64,000 bases of DNA from Mesorhizobium prunaredense (GCF_900156895.1 NZ_FTPD01000021.1:47410-111409); one strand, 5' to 3'. Numbered from the stretch's first letter, positions 45,208 through 55,668 are shown. Notes: generated by a model from the sequence alone, not told the origin. Numbers and translations: made by a program.

Positions 45208-45788
45208 CCCTGCGCGACCTTGGTCGTAGACGGGTCGATCCAGCCGATGTTTCCGTCCGGCCGACGATAGACGATATTGAGATGCTCGTTTCCGGCGTTG
45301 CGGAAGACGAGGACCGGGCTGTCCTTGGTGTCGAGTTCGATCACGGCCGACGCCACCGACATGGTCCGCAGCGTCATGGTTGATTCGGCGACGATGGCTG
45401 GCGCGAAATTCTCCGGCATTTCCTCGTCATCGTCGGCAAGCGGCGCCATCACCGTATAGGCGACGTCGGTGGGTTCGCCATTGGCGTTGCCTGAATTATG
45501 CGACTTCAGCCGACGCTTGTAGCGCCGAAGGCGGGTCTCGAGGCGATCTGCCGCCGCCTCGAAAGCGAGCGTCGGGTCCTGCGCTTCACCGGTGGCCTGC
45601 AGCGAAGCGCCGGAATCCAGCCGGATCATGCAATCGGCCGTGTAGCGCGACCCCGATTTGACGACTACAATTTGCCCTGAAAAGCCCCGATCGAAATATT
45701 TCCCGATCACTTCTCCGACACGGTCGTTGATGCGCGTACGGAACGCATCGCCGATATCCATGTGTTTTCCTGATATGCGCAGTGTCAT
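45204..45788 (-). CDS. hpf: Long-form ribosome hibernation promoting factor
   Basis: 194 residues: N-terminal HPF/YfiA domain (MTLRISGKHMDIGDAFRTRI, residues 1-100), a linker, and a C-terminal dimerisation domain (VIELDTKDSPVLVFRNAGNE, NIVYRRPDGNIGWID). It inactivates ribosomes as 100S dimers in stationary phase. It lies downstream of rpoN in the usual order. The stop codon lies in the last copy of a 23-bp repeat. Confidence 0.95.
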   Translation of the reverse strand: MTLRISGKHMDIGDAFRTRINDRVGEVIGKYFDRGFSGQIVVVKSGSRYTADCMIRLDSGASLQATGEAQDPTLAFEAAADRLETRLRRYKRRLKSHNSGNANGEPTDVAYTVMAPLADDDEEMPENFAPAIVAESTMTLRTMSVASAVIELDTKDSPVLVFRNAGNEHLNIVYRRPDGNIGWIDPSTTKVAQG

Positions 45789-45972
45789 CTGAATACTGAC
45801 CTTCCTTGCTCAGGCTTCAAACTGTCCCGAGTTTATACCCGTGGTCTGAGCGCACAAGCTTTGCGGCGTCACTTGCGCCGATTTTAAATCCGAACTTTTC
45901 CGATTGATCACAAGCCGCCTTCTTGACCGTCCCGTGGCCAACGTCGTGACGGACCATCCGCATGCGGGCAGT

Positions 45973-45995
45973 AGCCCGTCCCATGCGGGCGGGCT
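45973..45995. terminator. Hairpin between rpoN and hpf
   Basis: AGCCCGTCC (45973-45981), loop CATGC, GGGCGGGCT (45987-45995), with one G-T pair. It lies about 60 nt after the rpoN stop on the minus strand. There is no T-run, so an intrinsic terminator role is uncertain. Confidence 0.45.
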
Positions 45996-46056
45996 TCTAG
46001 CCACTTCATTGCGGCTTGTCAATGAAGTGCGAAAGCTGTGGAAATTCCGTCGGAGA

Positions 46057-47583
46057 TCAACGTCCGGCGCTGGCCAAAGCGCGTTTTTCACGCCGCCGCT
46101 GCACCGACGAGGGAATATTCATGCCCTCCCGATACTTGGCGACCGTGCGCCTGGCGATATCGACGCCGCTTTCCCGCAACATATCCACAATCGCGTCGTC
46201 GGAAAGCACGTCGGCAGGTTTCTCCTCGTCGATCAACTGCTTGATGCGGTCGCGCACCGCTTCAGACGAATGCGCGTCACCGCCACCCGACGAGGCGATC
46301 GAGGCGGTGAAGAAATAGCGCAGCTCGAACACGCCGCGCGGCGTCAGCATGTATTTGTTGGCAGTGACCCGGCTGACGGTCGATTCGTGCATGCCGATGG
46401 CGTCGGCCACCGTGCGCAGGTTGAGCGGCCTCAGGTGACGCACGCCATGGACGAGGAAGGCGTCCTGCTGGCGCACGATTTCTGAGGCAACCTTGAGGAT
46501 AGTCTTCGCCCGCTGATCGAGGCTGCGCGTCAGCCAATTGGCGTTTTGCAGGCACTCCGCCAGGAAATCCTTTTCCGTCTGATTTTTCGCATGCGGCGAA
46601 ACCCGGGCGAAATAGATATGGTCGACCAGCACGCGCGGCAGCGTTTCGGGGTTGAGTTCGATCACCCAGCTCCCGTCATTGGCCGCACGCACTTCGACAT
46701 CGGCGATGATCGCGTCGCTGGCGCCGCCCGAAAACGCCATCCCCGGACGCGGATCGAGCGCACGTATCTCGGCCAGCATGTCGAGCAGATCCTCCTCATC
46801 GACCCCACAAATCCGTTTCAGGGTCTGGAAATCGCGCCTGGCCAAAAGTTCGAGATTGGCGATCAAAGCCTTCATCGCAGGGTCGAGACGGTCGCGGACG
46901 GCAAGCTGCAGCGACAGGCATTCGGCGAGGTCGCGGGCAAACATGCCGGTGGGCTCGAATGTCTGGCAGACCGCGAGCGCATTTGCCACCGCCGCTCTGT
47001 CGGTGCCGAGACGGGCGGCGATCTCAGCCATGTCGGCGCGCATGTAGCCGGCCTCGTCGAGGCCATCTGCCAGTTCGCTGGCGATCAGACGTGCTGCCGG
47101 GTCGGCGAAGGCCAGCGCAACCTGCTCGGCGACATGCTCGCGCAGCGTGATGGCTCCGGCCGCCATGTCTCCGACGTCAAAACCGTCGGAAGAGGATGCG
47201 GAACCGTTGCCGGATGCCGATTTCCACTGGGCCGTCAGGTCGGGACCGAGCCGCTCGCTGGTGCCGGGGTCGTCGGGAAACAGGTTTTCCAGTGAAGTAT
47301 CGAGCTTTTCCGAGATCGCCTCAGCGCTCCACGCCGTGTCCTTCTCGAACCAGTCGCCGGCGGTGGCCGTTTCCGGCGCGGCATCGATCTTCTGCGCCTG
47401 GTCGCTGACGGCATCGTCCTGCGGCTCGGCGCGCTCGAGCAAAGGATTGCGCTCGATCTCGTCGTCGATGAAGCGTTCCAGTTCGATGTGGGTGAACTGC
47501 AGCAGCCGTATCGACTGCATGAGTTGCGGCGTCATCACCAGCGACTGGGACTGTCGTAGCTGTAGTTTTGCCGCCAACGCCAT
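46057..47583 (-). CDS. rpoN: RNA polymerase sigma-54 factor RpoN
   Basis: 508 residues, normal length. The N-terminal activator-interacting region is LQLRQSQSLVMTPQLMQSIR; the C-terminal RpoN box reads IARRTVAKYREGMNIPSSVQ. RpoN directs transcription of nitrogen and other genes at -24/-12 promoters with enhancer proteins. It lies downstream of lptB and upstream of hpf and ptsN. Confidence 0.96.
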   Translation of the reverse strand: MALAAKLQLRQSQSLVMTPQLMQSIRLLQFTHIELERFIDDEIERNPLLERAEPQDDAVSDQAQKIDAAPETATAGDWFEKDTAWSAEAISEKLDTSLENLFPDDPGTSERLGPDLTAQWKSASGNGSASSSDGFDVGDMAAGAITLREHVAEQVALAFADPAARLIASELADGLDEAGYMRADMAEIAARLGTDRAAVANALAVCQTFEPTGMFARDLAECLSLQLAVRDRLDPAMKALIANLELLARRDFQTLKRICGVDEEDLLDMLAEIRALDPRPGMAFSGGASDAIIADVEVRAANDGSWVIELNPETLPRVLVDHIYFARVSPHAKNQTEKDFLAECLQNANWLTRSLDQRAKTILKVASEIVRQQDAFLVHGVRHLRPLNLRTVADAIGMHESTVSRVTANKYMLTPRGVFELRYFFTASIASSGGGDAHSSEAVRDRIKQLIDEEKPADVLSDDAIVDMLRESGVDIARRTVAKYREGMNIPSSVQRRREKRALASAGR

Positions 47584-47772
47584 GGTTCGGTTTCAAACGC
47601 CCTGTCTACGCATCCGGACTGCCGGAAGGAGTTGGGCATAGAAACTGGCCCGGCTTTTGCTTGTCAAGGCGACGGCGATCAAAACTCGCCTGTCCGTGCG
47701 TATTCCGACGAGAAATCGAAGAAAAAGCTCTGTCTCGCGTCAAAAACCGCGTTTGGACAGAAATTTTCACGC

Positions 47773-48590
<818 letters not shown>

Positions 48591-48591
<1 letters not shown>

Positions 48592-49196
48592 CAGGGGTTC
48601 GCCGCTCCCGACTTCGGCGGCGTGATCGACATCATGACGCGTCCACCGCCGCAGGGATCGACCTGGGCCAGACCGCTCTTCATCTGCACGGTCAGCTTGC
48701 AGCCGACCAGTACATTGTCGCCTTGCGAAAGCACGACCTTGCTGCCTGAAAGCACCAGCACTTCCGTCTTCATGTCGAAGGTGCCGCTGTCGCCCGTGGC
48801 GACCTGGTCGTCCGATTTGATATAGACCTTGTTGGCGACCTCCAGACGGTCGATGTCGGCCGAGCCGGTCATCGCGGCACCTGCGGCCTGCTCACCCTTG
48901 GCGGCAGCGTCGGCGTCCTTGACGTAATAGACCGTCATCTTGCCGGCCTTGAGCAAGGTCGGCCCCTGGACGACGCTTACATTGCCGGTGAACACGGCCA
49001 CGCTGTCCGCCTGGCGGACCTCGAGCTTGTCGCTTTCGATCTGGATGGGCTTGTCGCCGGACAGTTTGAGGCCCGACAGCTGGCTGGTGGTCCTGGACTG
49101 CGCCAGCGCCGGCGCCGCCCCCAAAGCCAGCCCCAAAGCCAGCCCGACAGCCGGCAACGCCGAAGCCACGAGCCGTGTCGAACTACTGAACCGCAT
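48591..49196 (-). CDS. lptA: LptA/OstA-type periplasmic LPS transport protein
   Basis: 201 residues with a signal peptide ([20 protein letters not shown]) and the OstA-like beta-jellyroll region ([30 protein letters not shown]). It bridges LPS across the periplasm. It overlaps lptC by 14 nt and lptB by 1 nt, so the three are translated together. Confidence 0.93.
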
Positions 49197-49896
49197 TGGA
49201 TTCTCCGCTCATTGCCTCTGCCGCCTTCAAGCTGGCGGGATCGATGTTGACACGCACTCTGTTCTCGAAAACCACGATCTTGCCGTTGTCCTGGACAGAC
49301 ATCGAATCCGCGGTAATCCGCGACCCGCCACGGCTGACGTCGACCGGATCGTTCGTCTTCATAGTGCCTTTGCCCATGTCGAGAAAGACCGATTTGAACT
49401 TTGCCGCCAGGCCATCTGTGGTGGTTATGGTGACATCGCTGGTCAGGCTCATCGTGTTGCCATCACGATTGAAGCTACCGTGCGGGGCATTGATGGCCGC
49501 CACATTGTCGGTTGATATGGGCAGCTTGGCATCGATGCCCTCCAGATTAATGATGCCTTGCTGGCTCACGTCCTGTATGGCGCGCAAAGCCGTCATGGAA
49601 TAGGGCAGTTTCTGCTTGGTGAACCCGTTGAGCTTGGGGTTGGCCATCACCAGCTTGCCATTGGCGAACGCGCTGGCGTCGGCCTGGACCTGGATCGAGC
49701 CAGGCGCCGCGAGATAGGTATAGACCGGGACGGCGACCGCGATCGCGGCAGCGGCCAGCGGCACCGCCAGCTTCAAGAAACGCACGCGGCGCGAATGGCG
49801 CTGGGCGATGCCGAAGGCGTTGACCCGTGCCGGGCCTACGTCCGGGGGAGCCAACCCCGTCTCGGTGTTGGTCGGTTCGATCGGTCGCGCTAACAT
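49183..49896 (-). CDS. lptC: LptC, membrane-anchored LPS transport protein
   Basis: 237 residues: a single N-terminal membrane helix (FLKLAVPLAAAAIAVAVPVY) followed by a periplasmic LptC domain (PKLNGFTKQKLPYSMTALRA). It hands lipopolysaccharide from the LptB2FG pump to LptA. First gene of the lptCAB-rpoN-hpf-ptsN run. Confidence 0.9.
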   Translation of the reverse strand: MLARPIEPTNTETGLAPPDVGPARVNAFGIAQRHSRRVRFLKLAVPLAAAAIAVAVPVYTYLAAPGSIQVQADASAFANGKLVMANPKLNGFTKQKLPYSMTALRAIQDVSQQGIINLEGIDAKLPISTDNVAAINAPHGSFNRDGNTMSLTSDVTITTTDGLAAKFKSVFLDMGKGTMKTNDPVDVSRGGSRITADSMSVQDNGKIVVFENRVRVNIDPASLKAAEAMSGESNAVQ

Positions 49897-50217
49897 AACT
49901 GCTTTCTTCTAAACCCCTGCCGCCAAGCACCCCTATAGGTGGGATGCCGGCGCCCTCAAGCAAGCACAAGCGGAGGAAAACCGCAAAAGTGTGACGGTTG
50001 CTGTTGCACAAACGAAAATGAAACCGGCACAACTTGCACGTCATACCAGATACCGGCCGACAGCGTTAGGGGCTGTGGATTGGTCTTTTATGTTCTCTCC
50101 AAACGCCGGCTCGCCAACGTCGAGACCTTGTCTTTGGCGCAAGCTCGTCAGGAATCGGTAGCCGGGCGCGGGCGGTTGCTTTAAAAGCATCTGCTCCCAC
50201 CGACTATGAGGCTGACC
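49897..50217. other. Divergent intergenic region lptC/sppA
   Basis: About 320 bases between divergent genes, presumably holding both promoters. I see no strong palindrome, no repeat and no small gene with a ribosome site. Confidence 0.45.
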
Positions 50218-51171
50218 ATGGTACTGAGAGCCGACGACCTGATCGACCGCCGCCGCTTGCGCCGCAAGCTGACATTCTGGCGCGTTGCAGCGCTTGTTGT
50301 CGCAGCAGCCGGGCTGATTGCCTTTTCGACCTGGATTTATGGCGACGACTTCACTGGCGCGGCGGTCGACCATATCGCCAAGGTCAAGATCGAGGGCACC
50401 ATCACCGAAGACGAAGACCTGATCAAGCAACTGGACACCATCCGTCAATCCTCGAGGGTGAAAGCTGTGATCCTGTCGATCGATTCACCGGGCGGCACCA
50501 CCGTCGGCGGCGAATCGATCTACGAGGCAGTGCGCAAGCTGGCCGCCGAGAAGCCGGTGGTGGCCCAGGTCGGCACGCTGGCCGCATCGGCGGGCTATAT
50601 GATCGCCACCGCGACCGATCATATCGTCGCACGCAAATCGTCGATTGTCGGCTCGATAGGCGTGCTGATCCAGTATCCGGACGTCAGCGGCCTTATGAAC
50701 AAACTCGGCGTCAAGCTCGAGGAAGTGAAATCCTCGCCGTTGAAAGCTTCGCCATCGCCTTTCAAGCCGACCAATGACGACGAGCGCACCATGGTCCGCA
50801 AGCTCATCCTCGACAGCTACGACTGGTTCGTCGGCATCGTCGCCGAACGCCGCAAGATGACCAAACCGGAGGCGCTGGCGCTGGCCGACGGATCGATCTT
50901 CACCGGCCGGCAGGCCGTTGCCAACAACTTGGTCGACGCGGTCGGCGGCGAGACCGAAGCGATCGACTGGCTCGCAACCAAGGGCATCGACGCCAAGCTC
51001 AAGGTGGTGGAGTGGAAGGACGCGGAAAGCGGCGGCTTCCTGTTCTCGAAGGCGATGGCGCGAACCATCGGCAGTGCGCTCGGCCTGCCCGACTATGGCG
51101 GCGACATCATTCACGAACTTGGTGCCGATCGCTTGTTTCTTGACGGTCTGGTTTCTGTCTGGCACCCTTGA
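50218..51171 (+). CDS. sppA: SppA, signal peptide peptidase
   Basis: 317 residues from ATG 50218 (GAGG 6 nt upstream; an ATG at 50206 has no ribosome site). One N-terminal membrane anchor (WRVAALVVAAAGLIAFSTWI). Serine peptidase motifs: VKAVILSIDSPGGTTVGGE, TLAASAGYMIATATDHIVA with the nucleophile serine, SIVGSIGVLIQ. It degrades cleaved signal peptides in the membrane. Confidence 0.93.
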   Translation: MVLRADDLIDRRRLRRKLTFWRVAALVVAAAGLIAFSTWIYGDDFTGAAVDHIAKVKIEGTITEDEDLIKQLDTIRQSSRVKAVILSIDSPGGTTVGGESIYEAVRKLAAEKPVVAQVGTLAASAGYMIATATDHIVARKSSIVGSIGVLIQYPDVSGLMNKLGVKLEEVKSSPLKASPSPFKPTNDDERTMVRKLILDSYDWFVGIVAERRKMTKPEALALADGSIFTGRQAVANNLVDAVGGETEAIDWLATKGIDAKLKVVEWKDAESGGFLFSKAMARTIGSALGLPDYGGDIIHELGADRLFLDGLVSVWHP

Positions 51172-51239
51172 GACGAGTGAAAAAGCAAATAAAATCATCC
51201 TCATAATTTGACCGCAGTATTTTCACGGGGAGCCTTCTC

Positions 51240-51524
51240 ATGATCAAATCCGAACTTGTGCAGATCATCGCCACACGCAACCCGCACCTTTTCCTGCGTG
51301 ACGTCGAAAACATTGTCGGCGCGATTTTCGACGAGATCACCGACGCGCTTGCCGAAGGCAATCGGGTCGAACTGCGCGGTTTCGGCGCTTTCTCGGTGAA
51401 AAACCGCCCCGCCCGCACCGGCCGCAATCCGCGTACCGGCGAATCCGTCGAGGTGGAGGAGAAATGGGTGCCGTTCTTCAAGACCGGCAAGGAATTGCGT
51501 GAAAGGCTGAACAGCGGCAAATAA
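51240..51524 (+). CDS. ihfB: Integration host factor beta subunit
   Basis: 94 residues: [60 protein letters not shown] with the minor-groove-inserting arm. It bends DNA with IHF-alpha and assists sigma-54 promoters, repair and recombination. Start at ATG 51240 after GGGGAG. Confidence 0.96.
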   Translation: MIKSELVQIIATRNPHLFLRDVENIVGAIFDEITDALAEGNRVELRGFGAFSVKNRPARTGRNPRTGESVEVEEKWVPFFKTGKELRERLNSGK

Positions 51525-51548
51525 GCGCCGCGCGGGCTCATGCGCCAT

Positions 51549-51572
51549 GCCGGCCTTTTCAGTAGGGCCGGC
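51549..51572 (+). terminator. Terminator after ihfB
   Basis: GCCGGCC (51549-51555) pairs with GGCCGGC (51566-51572) across TTTTCAGTAG, followed by CTTTGG. Confidence 0.6.
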
Positions 51573-51605
51573 CTTTGGTAGAGCCCGCCTTCGACAGGAA
51601 ATTCT

Positions 51606-51938
51606 ATGTTCAATCGTTTCATGCTCATCGTGGTGTTCGTGCCGCTGGCCGTCATTCTGATTGCGCTGGCGGTCGCCAACCGCGATCCGGTTGCCTTCAC
51701 CCTGGACCCGTTCAACCCCGGCAATCCGGCGCTGACGATGACGCTGCCGCTTTTCATCTTCCTGTTCCTGGCCCTCGCCATCGGCATGATCGTCGGCAGC
51801 CTGGCGACCTGGATCAAGCAGGGCCGCTATCGCAAGCTGGCGCGCCAGCGCGGCGTCGAGGCCGAGAACTTGCGCCAGGCGGTCAGCCGGGCACCGGCCG
51901 CGCAACAAGGCCCCTCCTTGCCGAAGCCGACGGGCTGA
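51606..51938 (+). CDS. LapA-domain inner-membrane protein
   Basis: 110 residues with two membrane helices (LIVVFVPLAVILIALAVANR and LPLFIFLFLALAIGMIVGSL) and a basic cytoplasmic tail (WIKQGRYRKLARQRG). This is the LapA/DUF1049 pattern; the E. coli relative lapA takes part in envelope and LPS assembly. AGGAAAT precedes ATG 51606. Confidence 0.88.
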   Translation: MFNRFMLIVVFVPLAVILIALAVANRDPVAFTLDPFNPGNPALTMTLPLFIFLFLALAIGMIVGSLATWIKQGRYRKLARQRGVEAENLRQAVSRAPAAQQGPSLPKPTG

Positions 51939-51944
51939 GCCGGA

Positions 51945-52050
51945 ACCGCCGCGCGTCCTTTTTGGACGCGCAAAGGACGCTGTACCATTTTTTGATTGCG
52001 CATGATCTTTGCGGAAAATCGCTTCTGATTTCGCGGTCATGCGTCAGGCG
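51945..52050. repeat. Rhizobial palindromic repeat, degraded copy 3
   Basis: GCGCGTCCTTTTTGGACGCGC forms the short palindrome (51952-51972); then AAAGGACGCTGTACC and the GGAAAATCG...CGATTTTC-like part as in the copies at 39196 and 44130. The longer hairpin has lost pairing. Confidence 0.65.
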
Positions 52051-52073
52051 TATTTCTCTCGACGGAGTTTCCT

Positions 52074-53054
52074 ATGCTGAGCATTTCGGCGGCCGAGGTC
52101 GATCAGGCGCTGACCTTTCCCGGCCTGGTCGAAACGCTGCGCGCGGCTTTTCGCGATGGCGCGGTACAGCCGGTCAGGCACCACCATACGGTCGAACGGC
52201 CCGACGGCGCGGCCTCGACCCTGCTCCTGATGCCGGCCTGGACCGACTTCAATGCCGCCGGCTCGTCGGCAGGCGGCCATATCGGCGTCAAGATCGTCAC
52301 CGTGTCGCCCGACAACAACGCCGTGGGCAAACCCGCGGTGATGGGGCTTTACCTCCTGCTCGACGGTGCGACCGGCGAGCCTGAAGCCATGATCGACGGC
52401 CAGCGGCTGACGCAGTGGCGCACGGCCTGCGCCTCGGCGCTGGCAGCCTCCTATCTGGCCCGCGAGGACGCTTCGCGGCTGCTGGTGGTCGGCGCCGGCG
52501 CGCTGTCGCCGTTCCTCGTCAGGGCGCATTCAGCGGTGCGGCCGATCACCCTCATCCGCATCTGGAACCGCACGCCGGCCAATGCCGAAAAGGTTGCGGC
52601 GGAGTTGCGCGCCGAGGGTTTTGCAGCCACGGCCGCGAGCGACCTCGACGCCGAACTCGGCCAGGCCGACATTGTTTCGTCGGCGACTATCACGACCACG
52701 CCGCTGATCAAGGGCGCGCTGTTGAAGCCGGGGACCCATGTCGATCTGGTCGGCGGCTTCACGCCGGCCATGCGCGAAAGCGACGACGATGCGATTGCGC
52801 GTGCCCGCGTCTACGTCGATACCCGGGCCGGCGCTACCAAGGAGGCGGGCGACATCGTCCAGCCGCTGGCCTCGGGCGTGCTGGAGGCGCAAGCCATCGT
52901 CGCCGACCTGCATGAATTGGCGCGCGGCCAGAAGAAGGGCCGGCAGAGCCCCGGTGAGATCACGCTGTTCAAATCGGTCGGCGCAGCCCTCGAAGACCTC
53001 GCCGCCGGCATTGCGGTGTACAAGGCGCAGGGGAGTAGGGGAGTAGGGGAGTAG
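52074..53054 (+). CDS. Ornithine cyclodeaminase/mu-crystallin family protein
   Basis: 326 residues. It has the dinucleotide-binding core of the family: LLVVGAGALSPFLVRAHSAV, IRIWNRTPANAEKVAAEL, with DIVSSATITTTPLIKGALLK and LKPGTHVDLVGGFTPAMRE. Members deaminate ornithine to proline or reduce imino acids; which one is not evident. The last six codons lie in a GGGGAGTA repeat, so the natural end may have changed. GGAG precedes ATG 52074. Confidence 0.88.
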   Translation: MLSISAAEVDQALTFPGLVETLRAAFRDGAVQPVRHHHTVERPDGAASTLLLMPAWTDFNAAGSSAGGHIGVKIVTVSPDNNAVGKPAVMGLYLLLDGATGEPEAMIDGQRLTQWRTACASALAASYLAREDASRLLVVGAGALSPFLVRAHSAVRPITLIRIWNRTPANAEKVAAELRAEGFAATAASDLDAELGQADIVSSATITTTPLIKGALLKPGTHVDLVGGFTPAMRESDDDAIARARVYVDTRAGATKEAGDIVQPLASGVLEAQAIVADLHELARGQKKGRQSPGEITLFKSVGAALEDLAAGIAVYKAQGSRGVGE

Positions 53055-53157
53055 GGGAGTAGGGGAGCCGTACTAATCGAGGGGCTTCGTGCAAGTCATA
53101 CTTGCCCTACTGCCCTACTGCCTTATTCCCCTATTCCCCTATTCCCCTATTCCCCTA
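53030..53157. repeat. Inverted pair of octamer microsatellites
   Basis: GGGGAGTA repeats four times (53030-53061, plus a partial unit) and TATTCCCC repeats four times (53124-53155). In RNA each unit pairs with the other by standard and one G-U pair, giving a stem of over 30 bp with a loop of about 55 nt. Confidence 0.85.
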
Positions 53158-53197
53158 GGACGGGAACGTCTCCGCGTCACCCCGTTGTTCGGGCGTT

Positions 53198-53683
53198 ATG
53201 GAAATACGTGGGTTCCTGTTGTTCTGGTCCATCTTGGCCGCCATTGTCGCGGCGCTCAGCCTTGGACCATCCTTCGCCCATGTCCTGGAATCGGCTCCTC
53301 GGCTGACGAAATGGTCGCCTTCTCTCTGGCGCGAGGCCACTGTCTTCAACGCCCAGTTCCAGCTGTTTGCCGTCATTGGCGCGCCACTCGACCTGGCCGC
53401 GATCGGCTGTTCGGGACTGCTCGCTTGGATGCTGCGCAATGACCGTCCGGCGTTCTGGTACGCGTTGGCCGCTCCCGTGCTGTATGCGGTGTCTCTTGCG
53501 ATGTGGTTTGCTCTCGTCAAGCCGGCGAACGATATTCTGGCCACCTGGGTGCCTGGGCCGATTCCGGAAAATTTCGAAGCGATCCGACTGCGCTGGGAAA
53601 TCGGCCATATGATCGTCGCCGGATTCAAGGCAGTCGGTTTCGTATCGCTGGTTGCCGCCCTGCTCTTCATCAAGCGCGGCTGA
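53198..53683 (+). CDS. Hypothetical four-helix membrane protein
   Basis: 161 residues with four membrane helices: FLLFWSILAAIVAALSLGPS, QFQLFAVIGAPLDLAAIGCS, WYALAAPVLYAVSLAMWFAL and a last one at HMIVAGFKAVGFVSLVAALL. The layout resembles DUF1772-type proteins. Function unknown. It follows the repeat pair by about 40 nt. Confidence 0.7.
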   Translation: MEIRGFLLFWSILAAIVAALSLGPSFAHVLESAPRLTKWSPSLWREATVFNAQFQLFAVIGAPLDLAAIGCSGLLAWMLRNDRPAFWYALAAPVLYAVSLAMWFALVKPANDILATWVPGPIPENFEAIRLRWEIGHMIVAGFKAVGFVSLVAALLFIKRG

Positions 53684-53763
53684 CCGTTTCGGAAATGTCC
53701 AGCGACTGCGTTTGTTGCGCAGGTGAATGTGCTGTGGCAGAAGCGGGCCACGTCGCCCCGGAG

Positions 53764-54816
53764 ATGCCCTTCTTGAAACCTTTTCGCGACAAACGCCGCG
53801 ACAGCCGCTCGCATCAGCTCGCAAAGGGCGGGGCGCAACAGGGGCCGCGCGGAACCGGTGCATCGGGCAACCGCACCGAGCCGAAAGTCGCGCCGCGCGT
53901 CCTTTCCCGCCGCGACGGCGCCCTGCCCGCCGAACACCTGCCGCTGATCCTCGAAGTCGCGCCCAACGCCGACTACGCGTTGCTCGACAGCGGTGCCGGA
54001 CAGAAGCTCGAGCAGTACGGCCCCTATCGCATCGTCCGGCCCGAAGGCCAGGCGATCTGGCAAAAAGCGTTGCCGGCCAAGGACTGGGACCGCGCCAACG
54101 CCATTTTCACCGGCGACACCGACGAGGAAGGCATCGGCCGCTGGCGCTTCCCCAAGACGCCGCTCGGCGAAACCTGGCCGATGAAGCATGACGGCATCGA
54201 TTATCTCGGCCGTTTCACCTCGTTTCGCCATGTCGGCGTGTTCCCCGAGCAGGCCTCGCACTGGGATCACATGGCCGGGCTGATCGCGGCGGCGAAACGG
54301 CCGGTCAAAGTGCTGAATCTGTTCGGCTATACCGGCCTTGCCTCGCTGGTGGCGGCGCGCGCCGGCGCCGAGGTCACCCATGTCGATGCTTCCAAGAAGG
54401 CGATCGGCTGGGCCAGGGAGAACCAGGAGATGGCGGGCCTGTCGCAAAAGCCGATCCGTTGGATCGTCGACGACGCCCTAAAATTCGCCGAGCGCGAGGA
54501 GCGCCGTGGCAGCCGCTACGACATCGTCCTGTTCGATCCGCCCGCCTATGGCCGTGGCCCCAGGGGCGAGGTCTGGCAATTGTTCGAGGATCTGCCTGAT
54601 CTGACCGACCTCTGCCGCTCGATCCTGACGCCGAAGCCGCTCGCTGTCGTGCTGACCGCCTATTCGATCCGCGCTTCCTTCTTCGCCATCCATGCCTTGA
54701 TGCGCGACACTTTTGCCGGTATGGGCGGCACGGTCGAATCCGGCGAACTGATTATCCGCGAGAAATCCGCCGGCCGGGCGCTGTCCACCTCGCTGTTCTC
54801 GCGCTGGGTGGCCTGA
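53764..54816 (+). CDS. Class I SAM-dependent rRNA-methyltransferase-like protein
   Basis: 350 residues from ATG 53764, preceded by GGAG. It has the RlmI-like layout without the PUA part: KVLNLFGYTGLASLVAARAG (SAM binding), THVDASKKAIGWARENQ and DIVLFDPPAYGRGPRGE with the catalytic NPPY-like DPPA. Probably methylates 23S rRNA cytosines. It is 3' coupled to the next methyltransferase (its stop is followed immediately by ATG). Confidence 0.85.
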   Translation: MPFLKPFRDKRRDSRSHQLAKGGAQQGPRGTGASGNRTEPKVAPRVLSRRDGALPAEHLPLILEVAPNADYALLDSGAGQKLEQYGPYRIVRPEGQAIWQKALPAKDWDRANAIFTGDTDEEGIGRWRFPKTPLGETWPMKHDGIDYLGRFTSFRHVGVFPEQASHWDHMAGLIAAAKRPVKVLNLFGYTGLASLVAARAGAEVTHVDASKKAIGWARENQEMAGLSQKPIRWIVDDALKFAEREERRGSRYDIVLFDPPAYGRGPRGEVWQLFEDLPDLTDLCRSILTPKPLAVVLTAYSIRASFFAIHALMRDTFAGMGGTVESGELIIREKSAGRALSTSLFSRWVA

Positions 54817-55668
54817 ATGAGCGAGCGGCACGCCGGCGCGCCAGGGCAGGTGAAGGAAGTCACCAGCCTTGCCAATCCGTTGATCAAGGACATCAAGGCG
54901 CTCTCGCTGAAGAAATACCGCGACCAGCAGAACGCCTTCATGGCCGAGGGGCTGAAGCTGGTCATCGACGCGCTCGACCTCGGCTGGTCGATCCGGACGC
55001 TGGTCTTCGCCAAAGCCGGACGCGGCAACGCGGCGGTCGAAAAGGTCGCGGCACGCACGGTTGCCGCCGGCGGCACCGTGCTCGAAGTTTCGGAAAAAGT
55101 GCTCGTCGCCATCACCCGCCGCGACAACCCGCAAATGGTGGTCGGCGTCTTTTCGCAAAAGTTCCTGCCGCTGAAGGACATCCGCGCTCAAGACGGCGAT
55201 GTCTGGGTGGCGCTCGACCGCGTGCGCGACCCCGGCAATCTCGGTACCGTCATCCGCACCGTCGATGCCGTTGGCGCCAAGGGCATCATCCTGGTCGGCG
55301 AGACCACCGATCCTTTTTCCGTCGAGACCGTGCGCGCCACGATGGGTTCGATCTTCGCCGTGCCGGTCGCCAAGGCGACGCCGGAAGCCTTCCTTGCGTG
55401 GCGAAAAAGCTTTCCTGGCCTGGTTGCCGGCACACATCTGAAGGGTGCGGTCGATTACCGTTCAGTCGACTTTTCCAAAGGCCCGGTGCTGCTGATGATG
55501 GGCAACGAACAGCAGGGCCTGCCCGAAAGCCTGGCCGAAAGCTGCGACAGATTGCTGCGGATTCCACAGTCCGGTCGGGCCGATTCGCTCAATCTCGCGG
55601 TGGCCACCGGCATCATGCTGTTCGAGATCCGGCGCGGCGCGCTGAAACTTGCCCCGGAGGGCGCCTGA
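54817..55668 (+). CDS. TrmH/SpoU-family RNA 2'-O-methyltransferase
   Basis: 283 residues. N-terminal substrate-binding part, then the knotted SPOUT domain with motifs RVRDPGNLGTVIRTVDAVGA, LLMMGNEQQGLPESLAESCD and IPQSGRADSLNLAVATGIML. It methylates ribose in tRNA or rRNA. Starts right after the stop of the previous methyltransferase, so they form an operon. Confidence 0.92.
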   Translation: MSERHAGAPGQVKEVTSLANPLIKDIKALSLKKYRDQQNAFMAEGLKLVIDALDLGWSIRTLVFAKAGRGNAAVEKVAARTVAAGGTVLEVSEKVLVAITRRDNPQMVVGVFSQKFLPLKDIRAQDGDVWVALDRVRDPGNLGTVIRTVDAVGAKGIILVGETTDPFSVETVRATMGSIFAVPVAKATPEAFLAWRKSFPGLVAGTHLKGAVDYRSVDFSKGPVLLMMGNEQQGLPESLAESCDRLLRIPQSGRADSLNLAVATGIMLFEIRRGALKLAPEGA

